The notes under the pieces: model-generated
Told to the model about the DNA's origin: nothing
Databases searched by the model: none
The model's input: only the letters and a program-made list of their open reading frames with translations
Source: an uncultured Roseicyclus sp.
Lineage (GTDB): Bacteria > Pseudomonadota > Alphaproteobacteria > Rhodobacterales > Rhodobacteraceae
Assembly (NCBI GenBank): GCA_937139335.1
Contig: CAKZPN010000046.1
Span: 62,001 to 126,000 of the forward strand
Direction: 5' to 3'
Length of the DNA stretch: 64,000 nucleotides
Made by a program: the position numbers and the translations under genes
Shown here: positions 35,241 through 43,710 of the stretch, piece after piece
Position numbering within the stretch: the first letter of the stretch is position 1
Layout: every line of letters starts with the position of its first letter

Positions 35241-35729
35241 TCACTCGTGCAGGAGATCCTTCAGGCGCGCCTGTTCCTCCGGGCTGAGCGCCGCCTCGGA
35301 CGGTGCCGCGCTGCGCCCGCGCTTGCGGATGTAGACCAGCGACAGGCCGCCCCCCAAGAGCAGCAGCGCGGCGGGCGCCAGCCACAGCACGATGGTCGAG
35401 CCGGTCATGGTCGGGCGCAGCAGCACGTATTCGCCGTAGCGGTCGACGATATAGGCCACGACCTCCTCGTCGCTGTCGCCCGCCACCAGACGTTCGCGCA
35501 CCATCAGGCGCAGGTCGCGGGCGAGCGTGGCGTTCGATTCGTCGATCGACTCGTTGCGGCAGACGAGACAGCGCAGCCCGGCGGAGATGCCGCGCGCGCG
35601 CTCCTCCAGCACCGGGTTGTCCAGCACCTCGTCGGGCTGCACGGCGCCGGCCGGAACAGCCAGCGCCAGCGTCACCGTCGCGACCAGCAGCATTGCCGCG
35701 CGGCGCAGGCTTGTGCTTGCGCCGGTCAT
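35241..35729 (-). CDS. ccmH: Cytochrome c maturation thiol protein CcmH
   Basis: A 162-residue exported protein. Signal/anchor helix at residues 7-25, then RCLVCRNESI near residue 50 with the CxxC pair that reduces apocytochrome c haem-binding cysteines. The usual LVCQNQSI motif is slightly changed to LVCRNESI. A C-terminal membrane helix (STIVLWLAPAALLLLGGGLSLVYI) follows near residue 110-135. The start overlaps the ccmF stop as ATGA. It acts with CcmF in haem attachment in the periplasm. Confidence 0.94.
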   Translation of the reverse strand: MTGASTSLRRAAMLLVATVTLALAVPAGAVQPDEVLDNPVLEERARGISAGLRCLVCRNESIDESNATLARDLRLMVRERLVAGDSDEEVVAYIVDRYGEYVLLRPTMTGSTIVLWLAPAALLLLGGGLSLVYIRKRGRSAAPSEAALSPEEQARLKDLLHE

Positions 35730-37714
35730 TCCGCCGGCACCCCCTGCCCACGCGGCGCCGGGGCCTTGGCGGCCCCCGCCGCGACGCGGTAGCGCCGGTC
35801 GCTCAGGCTCAGGAAGCCGCCGAGCGCCATGATGATCGTCCCGCCCCAGATCCAGTTCGCGAAGGGCTTGATCCAGGTCCTGAGCGCCCAGCCCCCGGCC
35901 GCCTGCGGATCGCCAAGCGCGATGTAGACGTCGCGGGTAAAGCCGCTGTCGATCCCGGCCTCGGTCGTGGGCATGCCCGCCACCGGGTAGATCCGCCGCT
36001 CGGGGTTCAGCTGGGTGATCTCGCGCCCCTCAAGCGTGCGCACGGCGACATGGGCGAGGGTTGAAATGTAGTTCGGTCCCTGCACGTTCTCCTCCACGCC
36101 CAGAAGCTCGATCTCGTAGGCGCCGACCTGGTAGGGCTCACCCTCCCGCGCGACGCGGATATCCTCGACCTGATAGCCGGTCAGCGTCACCACGCCAAAC
36201 AGCGTCACGCCGACCCCGGCATGGGCCAGCGCCTTGCCCCAATCGGCCCGCGGCAATCGCCAGAGCCGCCCGGCCCGCCCGCCCGCGGACCCGCGCCCGG
36301 TGCGGGTCCAGAGGTCGGTCACCGCGCCCGCCACCAGCCAGACCGACAGCGCGACCCCGATGGGCGACAGCGCGGAGGTGCCGGTGTAGATCGCGTAGGT
36401 CAGCAGCCCCACGGCCAGGGCCAGAACGAACGCCGGCGCCAGCGCGCGCATCGCCCGGCCGATCTTGGCCCGCTTCCACGGCAACATCGCGCCGATCGGC
36501 AACACCACCGCCAGCCCCAGCACGAAGGGCGTGACCGCGGCGTTGAAGAACGGCGGGCCGACCGAAAGGGTCCGGTCCCAGAACATTTCGGCGATGAGCG
36601 GCCAGACCGTGCCGATGAACACGACGAAACACGACACGGCGAGCAGCAGGTTGTTCACAACCAGCCCGCTTTCGCGGCTGACGGTCGAGAACACGCCCTT
36701 GGCCTCCATCGCGCCCGCGCGGAGCGCGAAGAGCAGCAGCGCGCCACCCATGAAGAAGCCGAGGATCATCAGGATATACACCCCCCGCTCCGGGTCGTTG
36801 GCGAAGGCATGGACCGAGGTCAGCACGCCCGAACGCACGATGAAGGTGCCGATCAGCGAGAAGCCGAAGGCGAGGATGGCGAGCAGGATGGTCCAGCTTT
36901 TCAGCGACTCGCGCTTTTCCACCACGATCGCCGAATGCAGCAGCGCCGCCGCGATCAGCCAGGGCATCAGCGAGGCATTTTCGACCGGGTCCCAGAACCA
37001 GAACCCGCCCCAACCAAGCTCGTAATAGGCCCACCAGGAGCCAAGGCCGATGCCGATGGTCAGAAACACCCAGGCCGCCAGCGTCCAGGGCCGCACCCAG
37101 CGCCCCCAGGCGGCGTCCACGCGCCCCTCGATCAGCGCGGCGACGGCGAAGGAGAACGCCATCGAAAGCCCGACATAGCCGAGGTAGAGAAACGGCGGAT
37201 GAAAGGCGAGGCCGGGGTCCTGCAACAGCGGGTTCAGGTCGCGCCCGTCGAAGGGCGGTACTTCCAGCCGGGTGAACGGGTTGGAGGTGAAGAGGATGAA
37301 GCCGAAGAACGCCGCTGCGATCGAGGATTGCACGGCGAGAACGCGCGCCTTGAGGCTGGGCGGCAGGTTGCCTCCGAACCATGACGCGCAGGCCCCGAAG
37401 AGCGTCAGGATCAGCACCCACAGAAGCAGCGAGCCCTCGTGGTTCCCCCAGACGCCCGAGATCTTGTAGATCAGCGGCTTCAGCGTGTGCGAGTTCGCGG
37501 TCACGAGGCTCAGCGAGAAATCGGAGGTGACGAAGGCGTATGTCAACGCGCCGAAGCTGAATGCCGTCAGCAGGAATTGCGTGGTCGCGGCAGGGTCCGC
37601 CACGGCCATCCAGGCGGCATTGCCGCGATGCGCGCCGACCAGCGGCACGATCATCTGAAACACCGCCACCATGAAGGCGAGGATCAGGGCGAAATGTCCG
37701 AGTTCTACGATCAT
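35726..37714 (-). CDS. ccmF: Cytochrome c haem lyase subunit CcmF
   Basis: A 662-residue membrane protein with about 14-15 hydrophobic segments. The haem-handling WWD signature (WGGFWFWDPVENASLMPWL) is near residues 235-253, and the WGNHEGSLLLWVLILTLFG segment near residue 92 contains conserved residues. CcmF accepts haem from CcmE and attaches it to apocytochrome c together with CcmH. It is coupled to ccmH by a 4-base overlap. Other ccm genes are not in the window. Confidence 0.96.
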   Translation of the reverse strand: MIVELGHFALILAFMVAVFQMIVPLVGAHRGNAAWMAVADPAATTQFLLTAFSFGALTYAFVTSDFSLSLVTANSHTLKPLIYKISGVWGNHEGSLLLWVLILTLFGACASWFGGNLPPSLKARVLAVQSSIAAAFFGFILFTSNPFTRLEVPPFDGRDLNPLLQDPGLAFHPPFLYLGYVGLSMAFSFAVAALIEGRVDAAWGRWVRPWTLAAWVFLTIGIGLGSWWAYYELGWGGFWFWDPVENASLMPWLIAAALLHSAIVVEKRESLKSWTILLAILAFGFSLIGTFIVRSGVLTSVHAFANDPERGVYILMILGFFMGGALLLFALRAGAMEAKGVFSTVSRESGLVVNNLLLAVSCFVVFIGTVWPLIAEMFWDRTLSVGPPFFNAAVTPFVLGLAVVLPIGAMLPWKRAKIGRAMRALAPAFVLALAVGLLTYAIYTGTSALSPIGVALSVWLVAGAVTDLWTRTGRGSAGGRAGRLWRLPRADWGKALAHAGVGVTLFGVVTLTGYQVEDIRVAREGEPYQVGAYEIELLGVEENVQGPNYISTLAHVAVRTLEGREITQLNPERRIYPVAGMPTTEAGIDSGFTRDVYIALGDPQAAGGWALRTWIKPFANWIWGGTIIMALGGFLSLSDRRYRVAAGAAKAPAPRGQGVPAE

Positions 37715-37807
37715 GGAGCGCAGTCTAAGCCGCGCGCGCTCCTACGCCAAGTGGATGCGACACCGGTTCACGCCTGCGTCGCGTGTCAAAGCCGCGCAGG
37801 CAGGCGC

Positions 37808-38698
37808 TCAGGGCACCTCGTGGCCGAGGGCGGCCGTGTAGATCTCGAACCAGGTCTCCCGGTCGATCGTCACCTTCAGCGCGTCGCTCAAGCCCTTGAT
37901 CCGGCGCAGCGTATTGGTGCCCATCACCGGCAGCACCAGCGCCGGGTGGCGCAGCAGCCAGGCCACCGCGACCGCCTCGGGGCCCACGCCATGCTCGGTC
38001 GCCACCCGCGTCAGCACCGCGCGGGTTTGCGCGCCCTCGGGGCCGAAGAGCCGCCCGCCCGCCAGCGGCGACCAGGCCATGATCGGCACCGCCTTCTCCT
38101 GCATCCACGCCACCTCGCCGTCGGTGAAGGGATCGGTGTGCAGCACCGACAGCTCGATCTGGTTGGTGGCGAGCGGCGTTTCCATCGCCGATTGCAGCAG
38201 GCTCCAGTCGTGGCGCTTGAAGTTCGAGACGCCCACCGCGCGCACCTTGCCGGATGCGACCAGCGTGTCGAGCGCCTGCCCCGTCTCCTCGTGGTGCATC
38301 AGCGGATCGGGGCGGTGGATCAGCAAGAGGTCGATCACGTCCGTCGCCATCGCCTTCAGCGAATATTCGACCGAGGCGGTGATGTGATGGGCGGAGGTGT
38401 CGTAGTATTTCACCCGACGGTCGGCATAGCGCCCCGCCGGCGCGATGATGTCGCATTTGGTGACGATCTCGACCCGGTCGCGCAGGCCCGGCGCGGCGCG
38501 GAACGCATCGCCGAGGATCGCCTCGGCGGTGTAGCCGCCGTAGATGTCGGCCTGGTCCATCGTGGTGATGCCCTGCGCGAGGCAGGTCTCGATCTTCTTC
38601 TGGACATGGGCGGGCGAGGTATCCTCGTCTTCCCCCAGCCGCCACATCCCGTAGAGGATCCGCGACAGTTCCAGCGGGCCAACCTTGACACGGTCCAT
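37808..38698 (-). CDS. Aldo/keto reductase, YdhF-like
   Basis: A 296-residue NAD(P)H-dependent reductase with the full catalytic tetrad of the superfamily: Asp and Tyr in DQADIYGGY (about residues 43-51), Lys in VTKCD near residue 79, and His in LLLIHRPDP near residue 121. The pattern of LATNQIELSVLH and MAWSPLAGGRLFG resembles E. coli YdhF. The start codon shares one base with the stop of the upstream flavin monooxygenase (TGATG), so the two are made together. The substrate is probably the aldehyde or ketone produced by, or feeding, that enzyme. Confidence 0.93.
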   Translation of the reverse strand: MDRVKVGPLELSRILYGMWRLGEDEDTSPAHVQKKIETCLAQGITTMDQADIYGGYTAEAILGDAFRAAPGLRDRVEIVTKCDIIAPAGRYADRRVKYYDTSAHHITASVEYSLKAMATDVIDLLLIHRPDPLMHHEETGQALDTLVASGKVRAVGVSNFKRHDWSLLQSAMETPLATNQIELSVLHTDPFTDGEVAWMQEKAVPIMAWSPLAGGRLFGPEGAQTRAVLTRVATEHGVGPEAVAVAWLLRHPALVLPVMGTNTLRRIKGLSDALKVTIDRETWFEIYTAALGHEVP

Positions 38699-39852
38699 CA
38701 GCGTCTCTCTCCCGTTCCCAGCGGCGTCGCCGGCACGGTGGCCGGAACGCGTCCGTATTCCTGCGGCAGCGAGCAGGTTTTCAACTCTGGCATCACCAGC
38801 CGTCCGAAATGTTCGCATTCGTCCATATGCGGATAGCCCGAAAAGATGAAGGCCCGGATGCCCATCTCCTGGTATGCCTCGATCTCGGACAGCACCTGGT
38901 CGGCAGAGCCCACCAGCGCCGCGCCGCAGCCCGAGCGCGCGCGGCCGATGCCGGTCCACAGATGCGGTTCGATATAGCCGAATTTGTCGGCAAGCTCCCG
39001 CGCCTTGGCCTGGTGGCTGACGCCGAGCGAGCCGCTATCTAGCGCGCGCTCGCGGATCAGCTGGCCCAGCTCGTCGTCGAGCTTCGACACCAGATGCTCC
39101 GCATATTCCCGCGCCTCGGCTTCGGTATCGCGCACGATCATGTGGACGCGCAGCCCGTAGTCGAGCGTTCTGCCATATCTTTCCGCCACTTGGTGAACGT
39201 CCTTCATGCGTTGCGCGAGCTGGTCCTTTGGCTCGGGCCACATCAGGTAGACGTCGCAATGCTGGCCGCACAGCTCCAGCGCGTCGGGCGAATAGCCCCC
39301 GAAGTAAAGCAGCGGCCCGCCGGTCTGGTAGGGCCTCGCCGGATCGGTCGACAGACCTTTGAAATCATAGACCTGGCCGGCGTAGGTGATCTGATCCTGG
39401 GTCCAGGCCTGCTTCAGGATCTCCACCACCTCGCGGCTCCGCTGATACCGAAACCCGCTCTCGGCCTTCTCGCCCGGAAAATCGGACGAGATGATGTTCA
39501 CCGTCAGCCGCCCTTCCAGCATGTGGTCGAGCGTGGCGAGGGTGCGCGCCAGCATGATCGGCTGCATCTCTCCGCAACGCACTGCGGCGAGGAAGTTGAT
39601 GCTGTCGGTGATCGGCGCACAGCCGGCGACGAAGCTGAGCGTATCCTGCCCGACCTGGTAGGAGGACGGGCAGAGGATGTTGCGGAAGCCCTGCTTCTCG
39701 GCCTCCTTCACGATGCCCGAGCAATGCGCCCAGCTCGACCTCAGCCGCCCCTCGGGCACGCCGAGAAATTCGTAATCGTCCGAACAGAGCGCCGCGAACC
39801 AGCTGATTTCGGCGGCGTCGAGGTCGGCGGATGTGACGGGAACAACGGTCAT
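38698..39852 (-). CDS. LLM-class flavin-dependent monooxygenase, SsuD-like
   Basis: A 384-residue bacterial-luciferase-like enzyme that uses reduced FMN and oxygen. It follows the alkanesulfonate monooxygenase SsuD pattern: SYQVGQDTLSFVAGCAPIT, RTLATLDHMLEGRLTVNIISSDFPGEKAE, GGPLLYFGGYSPDALELCGQHCDVYLMWPEP, HLWTGIGRARSGCGAALVGS and FIFSGYPHMDECEHFG. The start at 39852 follows GGAGA by 9 bases; an earlier ATG at 39885 lacks such a site. It is coupled to an aldo/keto reductase and divergent from a GntR/UTRA gene. SsuD-like enzymes cleave C-S bonds of sulfonates, but other LLM substrates are possible. Confidence 0.9.
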   Translation of the reverse strand: MTVVPVTSADLDAAEISWFAALCSDDYEFLGVPEGRLRSSWAHCSGIVKEAEKQGFRNILCPSSYQVGQDTLSFVAGCAPITDSINFLAAVRCGEMQPIMLARTLATLDHMLEGRLTVNIISSDFPGEKAESGFRYQRSREVVEILKQAWTQDQITYAGQVYDFKGLSTDPARPYQTGGPLLYFGGYSPDALELCGQHCDVYLMWPEPKDQLAQRMKDVHQVAERYGRTLDYGLRVHMIVRDTEAEAREYAEHLVSKLDDELGQLIRERALDSGSLGVSHQAKARELADKFGYIEPHLWTGIGRARSGCGAALVGSADQVLSEIEAYQEMGIRAFIFSGYPHMDECEHFGRLVMPELKTCSLPQEYGRVPATVPATPLGTGERR

Positions 39853-39909
39853 TTCTGGGGTCTCCCGAAGCTTTGGTCTGGACAATCCGTAGCGACCTGA
39901 GCAGAGTCA

Positions 39910-39926
39910 ATCAATAGTAGATCAAT
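39910..39926. promoter_or_regulatory. Direct repeats upstream of the UTRA regulator
   Basis: Two ATCAAT repeats (39910-39915 and 39921-39926), spaced one helical turn apart in the only AT-rich part of the gap between the divergent monooxygenase and GntR genes. They could be a regulator binding site for both directions. Support is positional only. Confidence 0.3.
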
Positions 39927-39949
39927 TACAACCTCAGAGGGACGGGCGG

Positions 39950-40648
39950 ATGCGCGGCGCCCTGCCGACATATCTCAGGATCGCCGAGATGCTGACGCTC
40001 GACATCGCCGCCGGGCGGCTCAGGCCGGGCGACCGGCTGCCGCCCGAACGCAACATGGCGGCCGAGCAAAGCGTGACCGTGACGACGCTGCGCAAGGCGC
40101 TCGACGTGCTGACCGAGCGCGGTCTGCTGGACCGGCGGCAGGGTTCGGGCAACTACATCCGCGCAGGTGACGTGCAGCAGGGCGCCTATGCGCTGTTCCG
40201 GCTGGAGCGGGTGGAGGGCGGCGGGATGCCGACGGCGGAACTGCTCTCGCTCGATCGTCGCGAAAAACCCCGCGACCTGCCAGACCTCGGCAGCACCGCG
40301 CCGCGCGCCTGGCACATCCGCCGCCTCAGGTCGCTTGACGGCAACCCCGTGGCGCTCGAGGACATCTGGCTCGACGACCGCTTCGACGGCGCGCTGACGG
40401 TGCAGACGGTCTCGGAATCGCTCTACCGCAGCTACCGCGAGCGTCTCGGCCTGCAGATCACCCGCGCCGAGGACCGGCTCAGCGCCGCTCCCTTGCCCGA
40501 CTGGGCACCCGCGCGGCTGGGCCTTTCGCCCGGCACGATGATGGGCCTTGCCCGGCGCCGGGCTTTCACCGCAGATGGGCGAATCGCGGAGATCTCGACC
40601 AGCTGGTTCGACCCCGAGCGCGCGGCCTATGTCGCGCGCATTCCATGA
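39950..40648 (+). CDS. GntR-family regulator with UTRA domain
   Basis: A 232-residue HutC/NagR-type transcription factor. Residues about 5-72 are the winged helix (RPGDRLPPERNMAAEQSVTVTTLRKALDVLTERGLLDRRQGSGNYI), and residues about 90-230 the UTRA effector domain, which binds small ligands, often sugar phosphates. It is divergent from the monooxygenase/reductase pair and precedes the amino-sugar genes, so it probably controls both. GlcNAc-6-phosphate, the ligand of NagR relatives, or a modified sugar phosphate is a plausible inducer. Confidence 0.9.
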   Translation: MRGALPTYLRIAEMLTLDIAAGRLRPGDRLPPERNMAAEQSVTVTTLRKALDVLTERGLLDRRQGSGNYIRAGDVQQGAYALFRLERVEGGGMPTAELLSLDRREKPRDLPDLGSTAPRAWHIRRLRSLDGNPVALEDIWLDDRFDGALTVQTVSESLYRSYRERLGLQITRAEDRLSAAPLPDWAPARLGLSPGTMMGLARRRAFTADGRIAEISTSWFDPERAAYVARIP

Positions 40649-40669
40649 CATCACAGGGAGATTTTTCGC

Positions 40670-41752
40670 ATGACCCGCTACGGCATCATCGGTTCCGGCA
40701 TGATGGGGCAGGAGCATATCCGCAACATCGCGCTGCTGCCCGGCGCGAGTGTCGCGGGTTTCGTGGAGCCTGACCCCGCCATGGCCGCCGCGACCCAGCT
40801 TCTGGTGCCGCAGGCCGCGAACTGCCCCGACATCCCCGGCCTTTTGGCGCGCAACGACATCGACGCGCTGGTCATCGCCTCGCCGAACCAGTTTCACATG
40901 CGCCAGCTGCGCGAGGTTGCCGCGAACCGGCCGCTGCCCGTTCTCGTGGAAAAACCGCTCTACATCGACGAGGCCGAGATCGCGGACCTGGAGGCGATGG
41001 CGGGCTACGACGCGCCGATCTGGGTGGCGATGGAATATCGCTACATGCCGCCGGTGCAGGTGTTTCGCGACATGGTCGGGGCCGCGACCGGCGGTATCCG
41101 CATGCTCACGATCCGCGAACACCGCTACCCGTTCCTTGAAAAGGTCGGCGCGTGGAACCGCTTCACCCGCAACACCGGCGGCACGATGGTCGAGAAATGC
41201 TGCCATTTCTTCGACCTCATGCGTCTGATCTTGCAGGATGAACCGGTGCGCGTGATGGCCAGCGCCGGTCAGGCGGTGAACCATCTGGACGAAGCCTATG
41301 GCGGCGAGACCCCGGACGTCTGGGACCACGGCTATGTCATCGTCGACTTCGCGGGCGGCGCGCGGGCGATGCTGGAGCTCTGCATGTTCGCCGAAGGCTC
41401 CCGCTACCAGGAGGAGATCAGCGCCGTCGGCCCGACCGGCAAGATCGAGGCGCTGGTGCCGGGCCCGACGCGGTTCTGGAATGCCGATCTTGGCCCGGCC
41501 CCGACGCCCAAGGTGATCGTCAGCCCGCGCCAGCCAAGCGGTCCGGTCGAACACCAAGTGCCGGTCGACCCGCGGCTGCTGACTGCGGGCGATCACAACG
41601 GCGCAACCTTCTACCAGCACGAGCGGTTCCTGCAGGTCGTACGCGGCGGCGGCCGACCCGAGGTGACACTGGCCGACGGCGCGGCGGCGGTGCGCATGGG
41701 ACGCGCGGCGCAGGAATCGGCGCGCACCGGACAGGCGGTTTCGCTCCTCTGA
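40670..41752 (+). CDS. Gfo/Idh/MocA-family NAD(P)-dependent oxidoreductase
   Basis: A 360-residue sugar dehydrogenase-type protein. The Rossmann motif GIIGSGMMGQEHIRNI is at residues 4-19, VEKPLYIDEAEI near residue 95-106 contains the characteristic EKP, and KCCHFFDLMRLIL near residue 180 the family's His in the active-site region. It oxidises or reduces a sugar or polyol in the cytoplasm. Placed directly after the UTRA regulator gene and 21 bases before the kinase gene. Confidence 0.92.
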   Translation: MTRYGIIGSGMMGQEHIRNIALLPGASVAGFVEPDPAMAAATQLLVPQAANCPDIPGLLARNDIDALVIASPNQFHMRQLREVAANRPLPVLVEKPLYIDEAEIADLEAMAGYDAPIWVAMEYRYMPPVQVFRDMVGAATGGIRMLTIREHRYPFLEKVGAWNRFTRNTGGTMVEKCCHFFDLMRLILQDEPVRVMASAGQAVNHLDEAYGGETPDVWDHGYVIVDFAGGARAMLELCMFAEGSRYQEEISAVGPTGKIEALVPGPTRFWNADLGPAPTPKVIVSPRQPSGPVEHQVPVDPRLLTAGDHNGATFYQHERFLQVVRGGGRPEVTLADGAAAVRMGRAAQESARTGQAVSLL

Positions 41753-41773
41753 CCGGCGGCGTAGGATAGCCCC

Positions 41774-42616
41774 ATGGCAGAGCGCATCGACATCGGCATC
41801 GACGGCGGCGGCACCGGCTGCCGGGTGGCGCTGTCGGTCGACGGTGGCCCGATGACCGAGACGCAGGGCGGCCCGGCCAACATCGTCACCGACCCGGCGG
41901 GGGCGGAGGCCGCGATCCGCCTCACGCTGACCGAGGCGTTGGCGGCGCATGGTCTCGGCCTCGACGCGATGCGCCTCGCGCGGGTCTGCGCCGGGCTTGC
42001 CGGCGCGCGGCTGCCGGGCGAGGCCGACCGCTTTGCCACCCGCCTGCCCTTCCTCGCCTATGTCGTCGACGACAGCGTGACCGCGCTGGAAGGCGCTCTG
42101 GCGGGGGCCGATGGCACGCTCGCCAGCCTCGGCACCGGCAGCTTCTTCATCCGCAAGCACGCGGGCCAGACGCGCCATGTCGGCGGCTGGGGGTTCCGGC
42201 TGGGCGACGAGGGCTCGGCGGCCTGGGCCGGGCGCTTGGCGCTGGCGCTGGCCTTGCAGGTCTTGGACGGGCGCCTGCCCGCCGACACGCTCGCCGACGC
42301 GCTGATCGCGGCCTGCCCGCCGCACCCGGTGCTCTGGGCGGTGGAGGCGCGTCCGGGCGATTTCGCGCAACTCGCCCGGATCGTCCTGGGCCACCCCGAC
42401 AGCCCGATCGCCGTGACCGTGAAGGCCGCGATCCTGGACGCGCTGGAGGATGGGCTGGAGGGCGTCGGTCACTCGCCCGGCACGCCCCTCGTACTCACCG
42501 GCGGGCTGGGGGAACTGCTGCACGCCGCCCTGGCCGCGCGCCTGCGCGCCGACCTGCGCGCGGCGGCAGGCCGGCCACTCGACGGGGCGTTGCGGCTGGC
42601 GCGGGGGCTGCCGTGA
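41774..42616 (+). CDS. BadF/BadG/BcrA/BcrD-type sugar kinase, probably N-acetylglucosamine kinase
   Basis: A 280-residue ASKHA-fold kinase. The phosphate-1 loop GIDGGGTGCRVAL is at residues 7-19 and a second phosphate loop LASLGTGSFFI at about residue 116, followed by GGWGFRLGDEGSAAWAGR, typical of GlcNAc kinases in this family. The C-terminal LVLTGGLGELL is the adenosine motif. With nagA overlapping by 4 bases, it most likely makes GlcNAc-6-phosphate or a relative, the substrate for NagA. The family also contains glucosamine kinases and unrelated dehydratase activators. Confidence 0.88.
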   Translation: MAERIDIGIDGGGTGCRVALSVDGGPMTETQGGPANIVTDPAGAEAAIRLTLTEALAAHGLGLDAMRLARVCAGLAGARLPGEADRFATRLPFLAYVVDDSVTALEGALAGADGTLASLGTGSFFIRKHAGQTRHVGGWGFRLGDEGSAAWAGRLALALALQVLDGRLPADTLADALIAACPPHPVLWAVEARPGDFAQLARIVLGHPDSPIAVTVKAAILDALEDGLEGVGHSPGTPLVLTGGLGELLHAALAARLRADLRAAAGRPLDGALRLARGLP

Positions 42617-43710
42617 CGCTTTTCACCGGGCTCGATGTTCTCGACGGCGACGGGCTGCGGCCGGATCAGGCGCTGAGCCTGGAGGATGGGTGCGTCGTAG
42701 AGGTACGCCCGAGGCAGCAGGACGACCGAGGGACCGATCTGTCCCGGGACGGCGCCCGCGCGCTGGTCTGCCCCGGCTTTCTCGACCTGCAGGTGAACGG
42801 CGGCGGCGGCCTGATGCTGGGCGACTGCGCGACGCCCGCCGACGTGTCGCGACTGGCGGCGGCGCATCGGGCGGGCGGCACGGTGGGGCTGCTGCCGACG
42901 CTGATCTCGGATACCGCCGAGGCAATATCGCGTATCATCAAGCTCATCACCGAAGCATCCACGCACGATCCGGCACTTCTCGGCCTGCACCTAGAGGGCC
43001 CGCACATCGCGGTCGCGGGGGCGCATGACCCCGCCCGCCTGCGCAAGATGACCGAGGCCGACGTCGCGCTCTACACGCAGGCCGCGCGCCGCCTGCCGCA
43101 TCTCGTCATCACGCTCGCCCCCGAACAGGTCACGCCCGAGCAGATCGCCACGCTGACCGGGGCTGGCGTCATTGTCTCGCTCGGCCATTCCGGGGCCGGA
43201 TACGATCTTGCCAGCGCCGCCTATGCCGCCGGTGCGCGCCATGCCACACACCTCTTCAACGCCATGTCCGGCCTGCACCACCGCGAGCCGGGGATGGTCG
43301 GCGCGGCGCTCGACCGAGCGCCGTGGATCGGGCTGATCGCCGACGGCGTGCATGTCCATGACGCGGGCCTGCGGCTGGCGTGGCGCGTGGCGCGCGACCG
43401 GCTGATCCTCGTCAGTGACGCAATGGCGGTCGCAGGGACGGAGGACGCGGGCTTCACCCTTTCCGGTCGCACAATCACGCGGGCCGAGGGGCGGCTGACG
43501 CTGGCGGACGGCACACTCGCCGGGGCCGACATCACGATGATCGGTGCCGCGCGTCATATGTCCAAGGCCACGGGCGCGCCCCTTGCCGAGATCCTGCCGC
43601 TGGCCTTCGACGCGCCGCACCGGCTGCTGACCGGCCGCCCCAACCGGATCGCGGAAGGGATGCCCGCGCGGCTGATCTGCCTGCAGGGCGACAACCTCCG
43701 ACTTCTCTAA
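42613..43710 (+). CDS. nagA: N-acetylglucosamine-6-phosphate deacetylase
   Basis: A 365-residue amidohydrolase-superfamily enzyme that removes acetate from GlcNAc-6-phosphate. Visible are GFLDLQVNGGGG near residue 57 (QxN in place of the HxH metal site, as in single-metal NagA proteins), HLEGPHIAVAGAHDP with the metal Glu near residue 127, SLGHSGAGYD and HATHLFNAMSGLHHREPG with metal-ligand His, and LVSDAMAVAG with the catalytic Asp. The start overlaps the kinase stop by 4 bases. No glucosamine-6-phosphate deaminase is in the window. Its TAA stop overlaps the convergent transporter stop. Confidence 0.95.
   Translation: MTLFTGLDVLDGDGLRPDQALSLEDGCVVEVRPRQQDDRGTDLSRDGARALVCPGFLDLQVNGGGGLMLGDCATPADVSRLAAAHRAGGTVGLLPTLISDTAEAISRIIKLITEASTHDPALLGLHLEGPHIAVAGAHDPARLRKMTEADVALYTQAARRLPHLVITLAPEQVTPEQIATLTGAGVIVSLGHSGAGYDLASAAYAAGARHATHLFNAMSGLHHREPGMVGAALDRAPWIGLIADGVHVHDAGLRLAWRVARDRLILVSDAMAVAGTEDAGFTLSGRTITRAEGRLTLADGTLAGADITMIGAARHMSKATGAPLAEILPLAFDAPHRLLTGRPNRIAEGMPARLICLQGDNLRLL

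Noticed and set aside
39926..42523. An 865-codon minus-strand open frame across the UTRA regulator, dehydrogenase and kinase genes
   Set aside because: It crosses three recognised plus-strand genes and their ribosome sites; composition is shadow-like and no motif was found.
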